NCBI RefSeq assembly: GCF_030409685.1
Contig: NZ_JAUFQJ010000015.1
Span: forward strand, 248,001 to 312,000
DNA length: 64,000 nucleotides
Direction: 5' to 3'
Source of the DNA: Ferruginibacter paludis
GTDB taxonomy: Bacteria > Bacteroidota > Bacteroidia > Chitinophagales > Chitinophagaceae
Numbering within the stretch: the stretch's first letter is position 1; each line of letters opens with the position of its first letter. Shown here piece by piece: positions 1 to 9,064 of this stretch. A program made the position numbers and the translations under genes. A model generated the notes under the pieces. It searched no databases and was not told where the DNA came from. It saw only the letters and a list, made by a program, of their open reading frames with translations.

Positions 1-2714
1 TTATCAAACCCAAGTCCACGACGGCTGATTTTACTGTGATAAGCCGTAAACAAATCCACTGTTGATTTTTTGAAATAACGGGTGCCGTTTATTTCACCGC
101 CATTCATCAGCATTTGCATAATAACGGCGATGTCGTATGCTGAGCTGAACAAACCTGCATGACCTGCAACGCCACCAAACATAGCAGCACCGGGATCATG
201 CACATCGCCGCGAATCAGTTCCATGCGAAAAACTTTTTCATTTTCAGTAGGGGCGATTCGGTTCAACGGCAGGCGGTCTCTTGGTATAAAGCCGGCAGCG
301 CTTAAACCAAGTGGCTGGTAAAATTCTTTTTTTACATACTCGTTTAAGGGTAAGCCGCTTAGTGCTTCCACTACTTTGCCTAAAAAAATAAAATCATTGT
401 CGCTGTAAATATAGTTGCCCGTTGGGCCAAGCGGGCTTCTTAAAATTTTGTTGTACATCGTGTCCCTGTATGCATTGCGCATAAACAAATTGTCGGCAAC
501 CCGTACGCTGAAAGAATCACTTTGCTGATGAGCAAAATAAGCTGGATCAGGGATACCGGTAACCGTATCAATTGCCTGCCTGTAAAAAGGTATATACGCC
601 ACCAGGCCGGCCTGGTGTAATAAAATATTTTCAATTAAAAGATGTTCTTTATTGCTTCCTCTTACCATGGGCAGGTAATCGCCCAGTTCTTTTTTCAAGT
701 CAATTTTCCCCTGCTCATACAGGCGCATGATGGAAATTGTGGTAGCGCAGATTTTTGTAACTGAGGCCATGTCATAAACGGACTCGGTTGTTACGGGTGT
801 TGGATCATCATAATTATAATGACCGAATGCTTTTTGGTAAGCGACTTTTCCATCTTTAACAACCAGTACTACACAACCGGGTGTGGCGCCTTTGCTGATG
901 GCATTGTTGGCGATTGAATCAATGCTGGTTAACTGCGAGCTGTCAAGACCAACTATGGCCGGACTAACAGCAGGCAATATCTTTACAGCCGTCATAACGC
1001 CACTTCCAAACGGGTACGCTTCGCACACGGTAACAGGTAATTTTCCTTTGGCATCTATCTTACCCTGCAAAAAATCAGCGGCTGCATTTTCGGTGTATTC
1101 ATCATCTTCATAACAGGCAACTATATTTTTTGCTGCGCAGAAATTTTTAATGGCATATGGATTACCGAAAACAATACTCATGCAATTGGTTTCATTTTGT
1201 AACTGCGTTGCCAGTTCAATGGCAGAAGCAGGTAAGCCAAAATTATTGGCAGGTCTGCGGCTGTAATTGTGAATACCAATCACTACCTTTTTGTACCTTT
1301 TTTTTATCAACTCCACCATCGATAAAATCCTTATAGGATCGGCCTTGTAATCAAAATAAAACACAGCAGCATTGTAGTCGCTACGCATTCTTTTGGCAAA
1401 CGCATTGTCAGTATTAATGCCGATACCGACATAGGCGATGTCTGCACCGCCATTTTTAGCATCAGCCTTTAACCGAAAAAAATCGTTGCCCGTTTTATTT
1501 AACAAGGTGAGTGCGTTTTCTGCAACCAGTTTTTTCATCGCAGGCACCTCTTTATTTAAATCTGCTGTAATATTCACAGTGTTTACCGGTTCAAAATGCT
1601 GCAGCCCATACTGGTATTTTGCCAGCAAAACTCTTTTGCAATGCAATTCAATATCATCCCAGCTCAACTGCTTATTGCTGATGGCTTCTTTTATTTTTTG
1701 TATGGTTGAATCAACGTTGCCTGGCAAACACAGCATATCATTGCCGGCTATCAGCGACTGCACAGACGCTTCTCCGCCAGGGAAATATTTTTGCACGCCC
1801 TGCATTTCCAACGCGTCTGTAAAAGTTAATCCCTGGTAACCGATTTCGTTGCGCATCAGCCCCGTTACATTTTTTAAAGAGATGGAACTCGCCCTGTTGG
1901 GGGTGCTGTCAATTGCAGGAATGTATAAATGCGCAATCATCACACTACCAATGCCCGCTTTAAAAACTTCCCGAAAAGGATATAACTCCAGCGAATCTAA
2001 TTGGGCCATCGTTTTATTTATCACCGGTAAGTCGAAATGAGAGTCCACTGACACATCTCCATGACCCGGAAAATGCTTGGCGCAGGCCATTACGCCCGCA
2101 TCCTGTAAGCCCTGCATATATTTTGTGCCGAACAGCGCAACTTTGTATTTATCTTCTCCAAAACTACGGTCGTTGATCACAGGGTTATTGGGATTGTTAT
2201 TGATATCTACCACCGGGGCATAGTTAACATTAATGCCTAAGCGATTACATTGTTCGGCAACTATTTGCCCGTACTTATAAACGATGGATGCATCCTGCAT
2301 GGCGCCCAGCATCATCTGGTGGTGCAGGGGGGCCACACTGTCAAACAGGCGCATGCCGATGCCCCATTCCGCATCGATGCAGGACATTAATGGTGTTGTG
2401 GCTAGACTTTGTAAATGATTGATGATAGTGGCGAGTTGCACTGGATTTCCCTGGAACGGGCAGATTCCACCGACATTGTATTTTTTAACGGCCTCCGCTA
2501 CGGCACTGTCGTAATAAATAGGAGTTTTGGTTTTAAAATCGTAGGCAGATAAACGCAATACCATTAATTGAGCAATGCGTTGATCGGGATTCAGGCTGTT
2601 ATAAACACTGTCGGCCCATGCCTTTGCAGCAACACGTTTGTCTTTAAAAGTTTGTGCTTTTGCCACAAAAAAAATTCCCTGTAAAAGGAAAAAAAGCCAA
2701 TAGAATTTTTTCAT
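1..2714 (-). CDS. GH3 beta-N-acetylhexosaminidase fused to serine hydrolase (partial at window edge)
   Basis: Secreted two-part enzyme whose C terminus lies beyond the left edge; about 904 codons are visible. The start gives a typical signal peptide (MKKFYWLFFLL...VAKAQ). Residues ~30-360 are a GH3 catalytic domain with the NagZ-type KHFPGHGD motif near residue 211, so it likely cleaves beta-linked N-acetylhexosamines (chitin or muropeptide-like). Residues ~370-560 resemble the GH3 second domain. From ~590 a beta-lactamase/class-C-like serine hydrolase follows, with SVTK (SxxK) near 650, YSD near 772 and HAG near 851. This GH3-esterase fusion is a known Bacteroidota architecture; the substrate of the serine hydrolase is unknown. 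Confidence in the domain calls is high, in the physiological role low. Confidence 0.9.
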   Translation of the reverse strand, partial: MKKFYWLFFLLQGIFFVAKAQTFKDKRVAAKAWADSVYNSLNPDQRIAQLMVLRLSAYDFKTKTPIYYDSAVAEAVKKYNVGGICPFQGNPVQLATIINHLQSLATTPLMSCIDAEWGIGMRLFDSVAPLHHQMMLGAMQDASIVYKYGQIVAEQCNRLGINVNYAPVVDINNNPNNPVINDRSFGEDKYKVALFGTKYMQGLQDAGVMACAKHFPGHGDVSVDSHFDLPVINKTMAQLDSLELYPFREVFKAGIGSVMIAHLYIPAIDSTPNRASSISLKNVTGLMRNEIGYQGLTFTDALEMQGVQKYFPGGEASVQSLIAGNDMLCLPGNVDSTIQKIKEAISNKQLSWDDIELHCKRVLLAKYQYGLQHFEPVNTVNITADLNKEVPAMKKLVAENALTLLNKTGNDFFRLKADAKNGGADIAYVGIGINTDNAFAKRMRSDYNAAVFYFDYKADPIRILSMVELIKKRYKKVVIGIHNYSRRPANNFGLPASAIELATQLQNETNCMSIVFGNPYAIKNFCAAKNIVACYEDDEYTENAAADFLQGKIDAKGKLPVTVCEAYPFGSGVMTAVKILPAVSPAIVGLDSSQLTSIDSIANNAISKGATPGCVVLVVKDGKVAYQKAFGHYNYDDPTPVTTESVYDMASVTKICATTISIMRLYEQGKIDLKKELGDYLPMVRGSNKEHLLIENILLHQAGLVAYIPFYRQAIDTVTGIPDPAYFAHQQSDSFSVRVADNLFMRNAYRDTMYNKILRSPLGPTGNYIYSDNDFIFLGKVVEALSGLPLNEYVKKEFYQPLGLSAAGFIPRDRLPLNRIAPTENEKVFRMELIRGDVHDPGAAMFGGVAGHAGLFSSAYDIAVIMQMLMNGGEINGTRYFKKSTVDLFTAYHSKISRRGLGFD

Positions 2715-2789
2715 AAATAAAAGATATACAACACAATTTAAGCACATTTCAATAGAGATGGGTTCGGAAAAAAATTTTAACTTTATGTC

Positions 2790-3326
2790 ATGTCAATTGC
2801 AGAAAGATACCGCCCTCATTATACTTATGAAGATTATTGCCAGTGGGAAGGCCGTTGGGAATTAATTGAAGGGATGCCCTATGCGATGAGTCCTGCGCCG
2901 GTTCCGGCACATCAGAGAACTTCTTTTCTTTTAGGTATGCGGCTGGAAAATGCACTTAATGATTGTAAAGAATGTAAGCTATACCCACCACTGGATTGGA
3001 AGATTAAAGAAAATACAATTGTACAACCCGATTTGCTGATTGTTTGTAATACGATAGAAAAAAAATACCTCGATTTTCCTCCGGCGTTGGTGGTTGAAAT
3101 TTTATCGCCTGCCACTGCGGCCAAAGATCGTGGAGAAAAGATGGAACTTTATCAGTCTCAGAAAGTAAAGTATTACCTGATTGTTGATCCGCAGTTTAAA
3201 AAAGTAGAAATCTACGAATATATCCATGCGCAATACGAACCCGTTGCACTAAACCCGCAGTCTTATCAATTTGAGTTGCATGATGGTTGCAACGCAGCGG
3301 TGATCCTGGCAGATATTTGGGAGTAA
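2790..3326 (+). CDS. Uma2 family endonuclease-like protein (DUF820)
   Basis: 178 residues with the typical Uma2 layout: YTYEDY and ELIEGMPYAMSPAP at the N terminus, then QPDLLIVC and VVEILSPAT, then ELYQSQKVKYYLIVDP. The QPD...EILSP...YxxxxVxYYxIVDP series carries the acidic/Lys residues of a PD-(D/E)XK-like fold. Members are abundant in cyanobacteria and Bacteroidota, and their biological function is unproven. A TAACTTTA element lies just before the start codon, so the transcript may have a very short leader. It sits 44 bases upstream of mutL on the same strand. Confidence 0.85.
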   Translation: MSIAERYRPHYTYEDYCQWEGRWELIEGMPYAMSPAPVPAHQRTSFLLGMRLENALNDCKECKLYPPLDWKIKENTIVQPDLLIVCNTIEKKYLDFPPALVVEILSPATAAKDRGEKMELYQSQKVKYYLIVDPQFKKVEIYEYIHAQYEPVALNPQSYQFELHDGCNAAVILADIWE

Positions 3327-3370
3327 CCCATTTATTATCTACGTAATTTTACAAAAAACAAGGAGAAATT

Positions 3371-5236
3371 TTGCCCGACATTATTCAGTTATTGCCCGAT
3401 AATATTGCCAATCAAATTGCGGCAGGTGAAGTAATTCAGCGACCGGCCAGCGCTGTAAAAGAACTGCTGGAAAATGCAGTCGATGCAGGCGCCACTGAAA
3501 TTAAGCTCATCGTAAATGATGCAGGAAAGGCCTTGATACAGGTAATTGATAACGGCAAAGGCATGAGCGAGACTGATGCCCGGATGAGTTTTGAAAGACA
3601 TGCCACTTCCAAAATAAAAAATATAGACGACCTGTTTCATATTAAAACAATGGGTTTCAGGGGAGAGGCGCTGGCAAGTATTGCTGCCGTTTCGCAGGTG
3701 GAACTGAAGTCGAAGAAAGCGGAAGATATTACCGGCACCTGTATCGAAATTGATAACAGCGTGGTAAAAAAACAAGAGCCCGTTGCTATGCAGCAGGGCA
3801 CCAGCATTGCCATGAAAAACTTGTTTTTCAATGTGCCTGCCCGGAGAAATTTTTTAAAAAGCAATCCATCAGAACTGCGCCATATTGTGGATGAATTTAT
3901 CCGTGTATCCATGGCTTTTCCTGCCATCTTTTTTTCGCTTACCAGTAACGGGCAGCAGGTATTTCACCTGGAAAGTGGTACGCTGAAACAACGCATTGTG
4001 CAGATACTCGGCAACAGCTACAATGCCAAGCTGGTCAGTGTTCAGGAACAAAGTGATTACATGAATATTTATGGTTTTGTCGGCAAGCCCGAGACTGCTA
4101 AAAAAACCAGGGGCGATCAGTACTTTTTTGTAAACAGCCGCTTTATTAAAAGCGCATACCTCAACCATGCGGTGATGGGTGCCTTTGATGAGATGATTGC
4201 AAAAGACAGTTTCCCGATGTATACTTTATTCATAGATCTGGATCCGGCGCAAATTGATATCAACGTACATCCTACCAAACAGGAAATAAAATTTGAGGAT
4301 GAAAAAATTGTATATGCTTTTGTAAAGAGTGCGGTCAAACATGCACTGGCGCAGTTCAGCATTACACCTACCCTGGATTTTGAACTGGATTCTTCTATCC
4401 AGCACCTGGATGCGGTAACCAAACCATTTACAGACGAAAGGAAATCTTCTGCAGCCTCTTCTTCCTTGTACAATACATTCACACAAAAAAATCAGGCACA
4501 CTTTATTGAAAATAAAAGTGAGTTAAAGCATTGGAAAGATTTGTATGAACCTGCAAAAGGAGAGTCGGGTATTTTGAATGCGTCTATTGAAAGTGAAATT
4601 GTAGAACCCATCATCAACAGGGATCCTGGTTTTGTAAGTCTGCAATCTTTTATATCGCAACCGGCCATGTCGCTGGAGTATTTAACGCAGTTGCACAATA
4701 CATACATAGTTGTACAAAATGATGCCGGCTTTATGGTTATACATCAGCAAAATGCGCATGAAAGAATTTTGTACGAGCGTTTTATAAAAGCAGTAGAAGG
4801 AAAGCCCATCGCTATTCAGCAAAATCTTTTTCCCATCACGATGGAATTAACAGCTATGGACGTGGTGATTGTAACAGAACTGTTACCGGAGCTGCATTTA
4901 CTCGGCTACCACCTGGAACCCTTTGGTAATAACACTTTTGTAATACAGGGAACGCCAGCCGATGTTGACCAGGGCAACGAAAAAACAGCGATAGAAAAAA
5001 TGCTGGAACAGTTTAAACACTTCAGCGCCGATTTAAAATACAGCAAAAGAGAAAAATTATTCCGTTCGCTTGCATGGCAGCAGGCGGTTAAAGGCGGCAC
5101 CTCACTTACTCAAAAGGAAATGAAAATACTGGTGGAAGATTTGTTTGCCTGTACGGCACCCAACATTACACCCAATGGCAAACCAACTTATACTTCATTT
5201 AAAAAAAATGAACTGGATAAAATGTTCGGCAGGTAG
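3371..5236 (+). CDS. mutL: DNA mismatch repair protein MutL
   Basis: 621 residues. The N-terminal GHKL ATPase has NIANQIAAGEVIQRPASAVKE, ELLENAVDAGA, DNGKGM and GFRGEAL; the C-terminal dimerisation domain starts near 430. The start is TTG, ten bases after an AGGAG that is one of the few clear Shine-Dalgarno sequences here. The C-terminal endonuclease motif DQHA(x)2E is altered to HQQNAHE (residues 458-464), and the C-terminal CPHGRP motif reads TPNGKP, so metal-dependent nicking is doubtful. QQNLF at 483-487 occupies the place where MutL proteins bind the beta clamp. It couples mismatch recognition by MutS to downstream repair. Confidence 0.96.
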   Translation: MPDIIQLLPDNIANQIAAGEVIQRPASAVKELLENAVDAGATEIKLIVNDAGKALIQVIDNGKGMSETDARMSFERHATSKIKNIDDLFHIKTMGFRGEALASIAAVSQVELKSKKAEDITGTCIEIDNSVVKKQEPVAMQQGTSIAMKNLFFNVPARRNFLKSNPSELRHIVDEFIRVSMAFPAIFFSLTSNGQQVFHLESGTLKQRIVQILGNSYNAKLVSVQEQSDYMNIYGFVGKPETAKKTRGDQYFFVNSRFIKSAYLNHAVMGAFDEMIAKDSFPMYTLFIDLDPAQIDINVHPTKQEIKFEDEKIVYAFVKSAVKHALAQFSITPTLDFELDSSIQHLDAVTKPFTDERKSSAASSSLYNTFTQKNQAHFIENKSELKHWKDLYEPAKGESGILNASIESEIVEPIINRDPGFVSLQSFISQPAMSLEYLTQLHNTYIVVQNDAGFMVIHQQNAHERILYERFIKAVEGKPIAIQQNLFPITMELTAMDVVIVTELLPELHLLGYHLEPFGNNTFVIQGTPADVDQGNEKTAIEKMLEQFKHFSADLKYSKREKLFRSLAWQQAVKGGTSLTQKEMKILVEDLFACTAPNITPNGKPTYTSFKKNELDKMFGR

Positions 5237-5244
5237 TGGTGTAC

Positions 5245-5547
5245 TTATTTTATAAAATTAAAAGTTACCATCATGATGGTGACAAAAAGACAAATTAAGC
5301 CTGATAGAAAAATAATATCGGCAATGCTTTCGTAACGGTCAGACCTTGTTGTATTACTTCGGATGGAAAGAAAAGACAGTATGCTGCTGCTCATAAAAAG
5401 AATGGTAGCGAAGGAAGTGCATTCGTCAATTAAAGTGGTTTGATTTAACTTTAAAACTTTTAAAGAAGTGAGTACTAAAAAGCAAATTCCCAGTAAATTC
5501 GCGGATGTATTTAAAATATGCGGGGCTTTGTCGTTTTTCTGAACCAT
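5245..5547 (-). CDS. small three-helix membrane protein, unknown function
   Basis: 100 residues with three hydrophobic stretches (about 15-32, 45-60 and 75-98) and short charged loops (SIRSNTTRSDRYES). It reads convergently into mutL with a gap of 8 bases. I do not recognise the family. Clean codon structure, an ATG start and lack of overlap with mutL favour a real gene over a shadow ORF. No neighbour suggests a role. Confidence 0.55.
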   Translation of the reverse strand: MVQKNDKAPHILNTSANLLGICFLVLTSLKVLKLNQTTLIDECTSFATILFMSSSILSFLSIRSNTTRSDRYESIADIIFLSGLICLFVTIMMVTFNFIK

Positions 5548-5739
5548 AATTATTTTTACAGGGTAAAATTAAGTTGCTAAAAGGCCACATCCGTTAACCA
5601 CGGGTTAATTGTAAATACTTTGTTTTCAGATTGAAATTTTTTTGATTCTGTAACAAGCTTATAAAAGCTTACGGCCGAAGACCGACTCATTCATTTTAAT
5701 AAATCTATTCTATACATAATATACAAAAAATAAAGCAGC

Positions 5740-6699
5740 ATGTCGTTTACCGTTGAAAGCAAAACTGAAAATGGGTTTGATAAGATTATTTTGAAAGACA
5801 ACAGCAGCAATACATCCGCTGAAATTATCCCCCGTTGTGGCGCCATTTTACATGCCTTTTCAATCTGGCACAATCATCATTTTATTAACGTAATTGATCA
5901 GTATGATAGTGCTGAGGATTTTGCCGCCAATGTAGAATCAAAAGGAATGAAGAGTTGCAAACTTTCTCCTTTTGCATGCAGGATAAAAAATGCCAAATAT
6001 AGTTTTGGCGGCCATCAATACACTTTTAATAAATACATGCTGGGCGATAACGCCATACACGGATTGTTGTATGATGTTGCGTTTGAAATAATAGACCAGG
6101 AAGGCAATGATGAAAGGGCGCAGGTAGTTTTACAATATGATTATAAGGGAGAAAATGCTGGGTTTCCATTTAGTTATGTTTGTAACATCACCTATACCTT
6201 GTCAAAGGAAAACACACTGGAAATTGCCACGAAAATAACAAATACGGATAAAGGTATCATCCCGATGCAGGATGGGTGGCATCCATATTTTAAACTGGGA
6301 AAAAAGGTAGACGAACTGCAGCTGGAATTTCAGAGCAAAGAAAAAATAATTTTTGACGATACCCTGGTGCCCAACGGCGAAACGGAGCCTTACCAGGAAT
6401 TCGGCTCACTTAAACAAATAGGGGATACTTTTTTTGACAACTGTTTTACTTCAAATTTTGCAGAATGTCAGCCATTATGTGTGTTGAGAGATCCTGTTCA
6501 AAAATTGCAGGTAGAAATTCATCCGGATAAAAGTTATCCTTATTTGCAGATTTACACCCCGCCGCACAGAAACAGCATTGCAATAGAAAATTTAAGTGCC
6601 GTGCCGGATGCGTTCAATAATGGAATAGGTTTGATAACTTTGGCACCGCAAACATCACAGGTGTTTGCAACCACCTTTAAAATAACTCCGTTAAACTGA
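5740..6699 (+). CDS. galM: aldose 1-epimerase (galactose mutarotase family)
   Basis: 319 residues of the GalM/YeaD beta-sandwich family. Visible elements are the early sheet AEIIPRCGAILHAF, the SPFACRI and NAIHGLLYD segments, the GWHPYF segment carrying a catalytic His, and a C-terminal ENLSAVPDAFNN region near the expected catalytic Glu. It interconverts alpha and beta anomers of aldoses, normally supplying alpha-galactose to galactokinase. It is three bases upstream of galK, which supports a Leloir-pathway operon. A small dyad AAGCTT-ATAA-AAGCTT lies about 80 bases upstream. Confidence 0.88.
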   Translation: MSFTVESKTENGFDKIILKDNSSNTSAEIIPRCGAILHAFSIWHNHHFINVIDQYDSAEDFAANVESKGMKSCKLSPFACRIKNAKYSFGGHQYTFNKYMLGDNAIHGLLYDVAFEIIDQEGNDERAQVVLQYDYKGENAGFPFSYVCNITYTLSKENTLEIATKITNTDKGIIPMQDGWHPYFKLGKKVDELQLEFQSKEKIIFDDTLVPNGETEPYQEFGSLKQIGDTFFDNCFTSNFAECQPLCVLRDPVQKLQVEIHPDKSYPYLQIYTPPHRNSIAIENLSAVPDAFNNGIGLITLAPQTSQVFATTFKITPLN

Positions 6700-6702
6700 A
6701 CG

Positions 6703-7866
6703 ATGAATTCAATTGCCGTTACTGTATTAAACCGCTTCAGGGAAAGCTTTACATTCGAACCAACCCTCTATTTTTCTCCCGGCCGCATTAATTTAATTGG
6801 TGAACATGTGGATTACAATGACGGCTTCGTATTGCCTGCCGCAATTGACAAAGGCGTGTACTATGCCGTTGCTCCAAACAACAGCGACAACCTGAATTTT
6901 ATTGCCATTGATTTTGATGAGCGCCTGTCTGTTGCTGTGATGGATATCAAAAAAATGAGTAACTGGCAGAATTATGTGCTGAGTGTAGTAAATGAATTTG
7001 TATTACTGGGTGTTGCTGTAAAAGGGTTTGACTGTGTTTTTGCAGGTGATATACCAAGAGGTTCCGGTATGAGTTCGTCTGCTGCAGTTGAGGGTGGGCT
7101 TGCATTTGCATTGAATGAAATGCTGAACACAAAAATGAACAGGGTAGAATTGGCTTTACTTTGCCAGCGGGCCGAACACAATTATCCGCATGTTAATTGC
7201 GGTATTATGGATCAGTACGCCAACATGATGGGCCGCAAGGACGAAGTGATTATGCTGGACTGCAAAACGGTCGAACATCAATATTTTCCGTTGCGTTTGC
7301 AGGGCTGCAAAATTGTTTTAATCAACAGCAAAGTGCATCATACGCTTGCCTCCGGCGAGTATAATATCCGCAGACAGCGTTGTGAAGCAGGAATGGCCGT
7401 TTTAAAAAGTGGTTTGGGTATTCAATCTTTTAGAGATATAAAAGATGTGGAGGCTTTGATGCCTTTTAAGGATAAAATGGAGGAGAAAGTTTTTAATTGC
7501 TGCAAGTATGTGGTAGAAGAAATTGCCCGTGCAAAAAAAGCGTCAACTGTATTGAAGCAGGATGATTTGGTTTCTTTCGGAAAACTAATGTATGCCACAC
7601 ATGAAGGCCTTAGTAAGCTGTATGAAGTAAGTTGCCCGGAGCTTGATTTTTTGGTGGAGCTGGCAAAGCAGGAAAGCGGCGTAATTGGCGGAAGACTAAT
7701 GGGTGGCGGCTTTGGCGGCTGTACCATTAACATTGTAAAAGACGAAGCCATCAACCATTTTATTGAAACAGCCAGCAAAGCCTATCATCAAAAATTTAAT
7801 ATTGATGCGGAGGCTTATATTGTATCCACAGGTGATGGTACCAAACAAATTGCGGTTACACCTTAA
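6703..7866 (+). CDS. galK: galactokinase
   Basis: 387 residues, the usual family length. GHMP-kinase motifs are in order: the galactokinase signature GRINLIGEHVDYNDG near residue 27, the ATP-binding PRGSGMSSSAA near 119 and the C-terminal GRLMGGGFGGC near 330. It phosphorylates galactose at C1 with ATP in the cytoplasm. Translation is probably coupled to galM. The 3' end overlaps the convergent DUF5009 gene by 11 bases. No galT or galE lies next to it. Confidence 0.96.
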   Translation: MNSIAVTVLNRFRESFTFEPTLYFSPGRINLIGEHVDYNDGFVLPAAIDKGVYYAVAPNNSDNLNFIAIDFDERLSVAVMDIKKMSNWQNYVLSVVNEFVLLGVAVKGFDCVFAGDIPRGSGMSSSAAVEGGLAFALNEMLNTKMNRVELALLCQRAEHNYPHVNCGIMDQYANMMGRKDEVIMLDCKTVEHQYFPLRLQGCKIVLINSKVHHTLASGEYNIRRQRCEAGMAVLKSGLGIQSFRDIKDVEALMPFKDKMEEKVFNCCKYVVEEIARAKKASTVLKQDDLVSFGKLMYATHEGLSKLYEVSCPELDFLVELAKQESGVIGGRLMGGGFGGCTINIVKDEAINHFIETASKAYHQKFNIDAEAYIVSTGDGTKQIAVTP

Positions 7867-9049
7867 TGTAGATTTTCTTCTTATCCAGCAGCCAGGCAAA
7901 ACTCCACATCATTGTTATAAAACAAAGTGCATAAATTAATGAGCCTGCTCTTGGTTCGGCAGGCAATATTGGTTTACATACATGTTCATAAAACCAGGCG
8001 AATGGCGTAAAATAAGTGGGCTTACCGTCTAACCCAACACCGGCCGGTATGCGTATCAAAGCCAGCAGCCTTGGTAAAATAGCACTCATTGCAAAAATAA
8101 AAAGGGCGTTTTTTCCAAACACATCAAAAAACCGGCTCCACCTGCCACGCCATTCTTTAAATTCAATAACATAAATCATCAGGGCAAGAATGAGTAAGGC
8201 CAGGCCTGTTGTATAAACTGTATAACTGCTGGTCCATATTTTTTTGTTGATAGGGAAAACCATATTCCAGCAATAACCTGTAAAAAGCAGTACGCAGCCG
8301 GCCACAAATAAACCGTTGACCATTTCGGCCGTTTTGCCTTTTTGTACGATATAACTGCCGGCGAGGTAACCAAAAATCACCTGTACAACAGCGCCTGCGG
8401 TACTCATTAAGCCTTCCGGATCAAACGATGAGCCTTCGCCTTTGTAAATATGCGCTTCTCCAAGTAAGGCCAGATCTATCTTAGTTCCAAACCAACCTGC
8501 AAAGCTAAATGGATCGGCAGGGTTTGCTGCAATGCATACAAACCAGTAGGCCAGCAATAAAAAAGCACCTGCAACAAATGCGCCTTTTTGTTTTCCAAAA
8601 TGAGCAATAACAGATGCAAAAAAGTAGCACAGCGCTATGCGTTGCAAAACACCAAATATACGTATGCCAGAAGCTTTGCCATCACTTGTAATATAGGCCC
8701 ATGGCTTGGCAACCAGTTGGTCATTGTCCCATTTAATAAATGGAAACCAGTTTAAGAATAGCCCGATTAAAAAAATGAGGAGTGATCGCTTCATAACTTT
8801 TTTCCAGAAAACAGATTCGCCTGCAGCTTCCAACTTGGGTAAAACAAAAGCCATGGCATTACCAACGGCAAATAAAAAAAACGGAAATACCAGGTCTGTC
8901 GGTGTAACACCATGCCAGGGTGCATGCTCCAGCGGCGTATAAATATGCGCCCAGCTGCCAGGGTTATTTACGAGTATCATTAAAGCTACCGTGGCCCCAC
9001 GAAAAACATCCAGGGAGTAAAAGCGTTGGTTCATTACAGGCGGTTTCAT
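7856..9049 (-). CDS. DUF5009 / NagX-like membrane acyltransferase
   Basis: 397 residues with about ten transmembrane helices. The N terminus RFYSLDVFRGATVALMILVNN followed by WHGVTPTDLVFPFFLFAVG is characteristic of COG4299, related to heparan-alpha-glucosaminide N-acetyltransferase and NagX. Such proteins are thought to acetylate amino sugars at the membrane, which would fit the amino-sugar hydrolase at the left edge, but the substrate is inference. MNQRF, five codons downstream, is an alternative start. The gene converges on galK with an 11-base overlap and lies 15 bases from the ABC-F gene on the same strand. Confidence 0.85.
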   Translation of the reverse strand: MKPPVMNQRFYSLDVFRGATVALMILVNNPGSWAHIYTPLEHAPWHGVTPTDLVFPFFLFAVGNAMAFVLPKLEAAGESVFWKKVMKRSLLIFLIGLFLNWFPFIKWDNDQLVAKPWAYITSDGKASGIRIFGVLQRIALCYFFASVIAHFGKQKGAFVAGAFLLLAYWFVCIAANPADPFSFAGWFGTKIDLALLGEAHIYKGEGSSFDPEGLMSTAGAVVQVIFGYLAGSYIVQKGKTAEMVNGLFVAGCVLLFTGYCWNMVFPINKKIWTSSYTVYTTGLALLILALMIYVIEFKEWRGRWSRFFDVFGKNALFIFAMSAILPRLLALIRIPAGVGLDGKPTYFTPFAWFYEHVCKPILPAEPRAGSLIYALCFITMMWSFAWLLDKKKIYIKV

Positions 9050-9064
9050 TCAGCAGAAAGGTAA

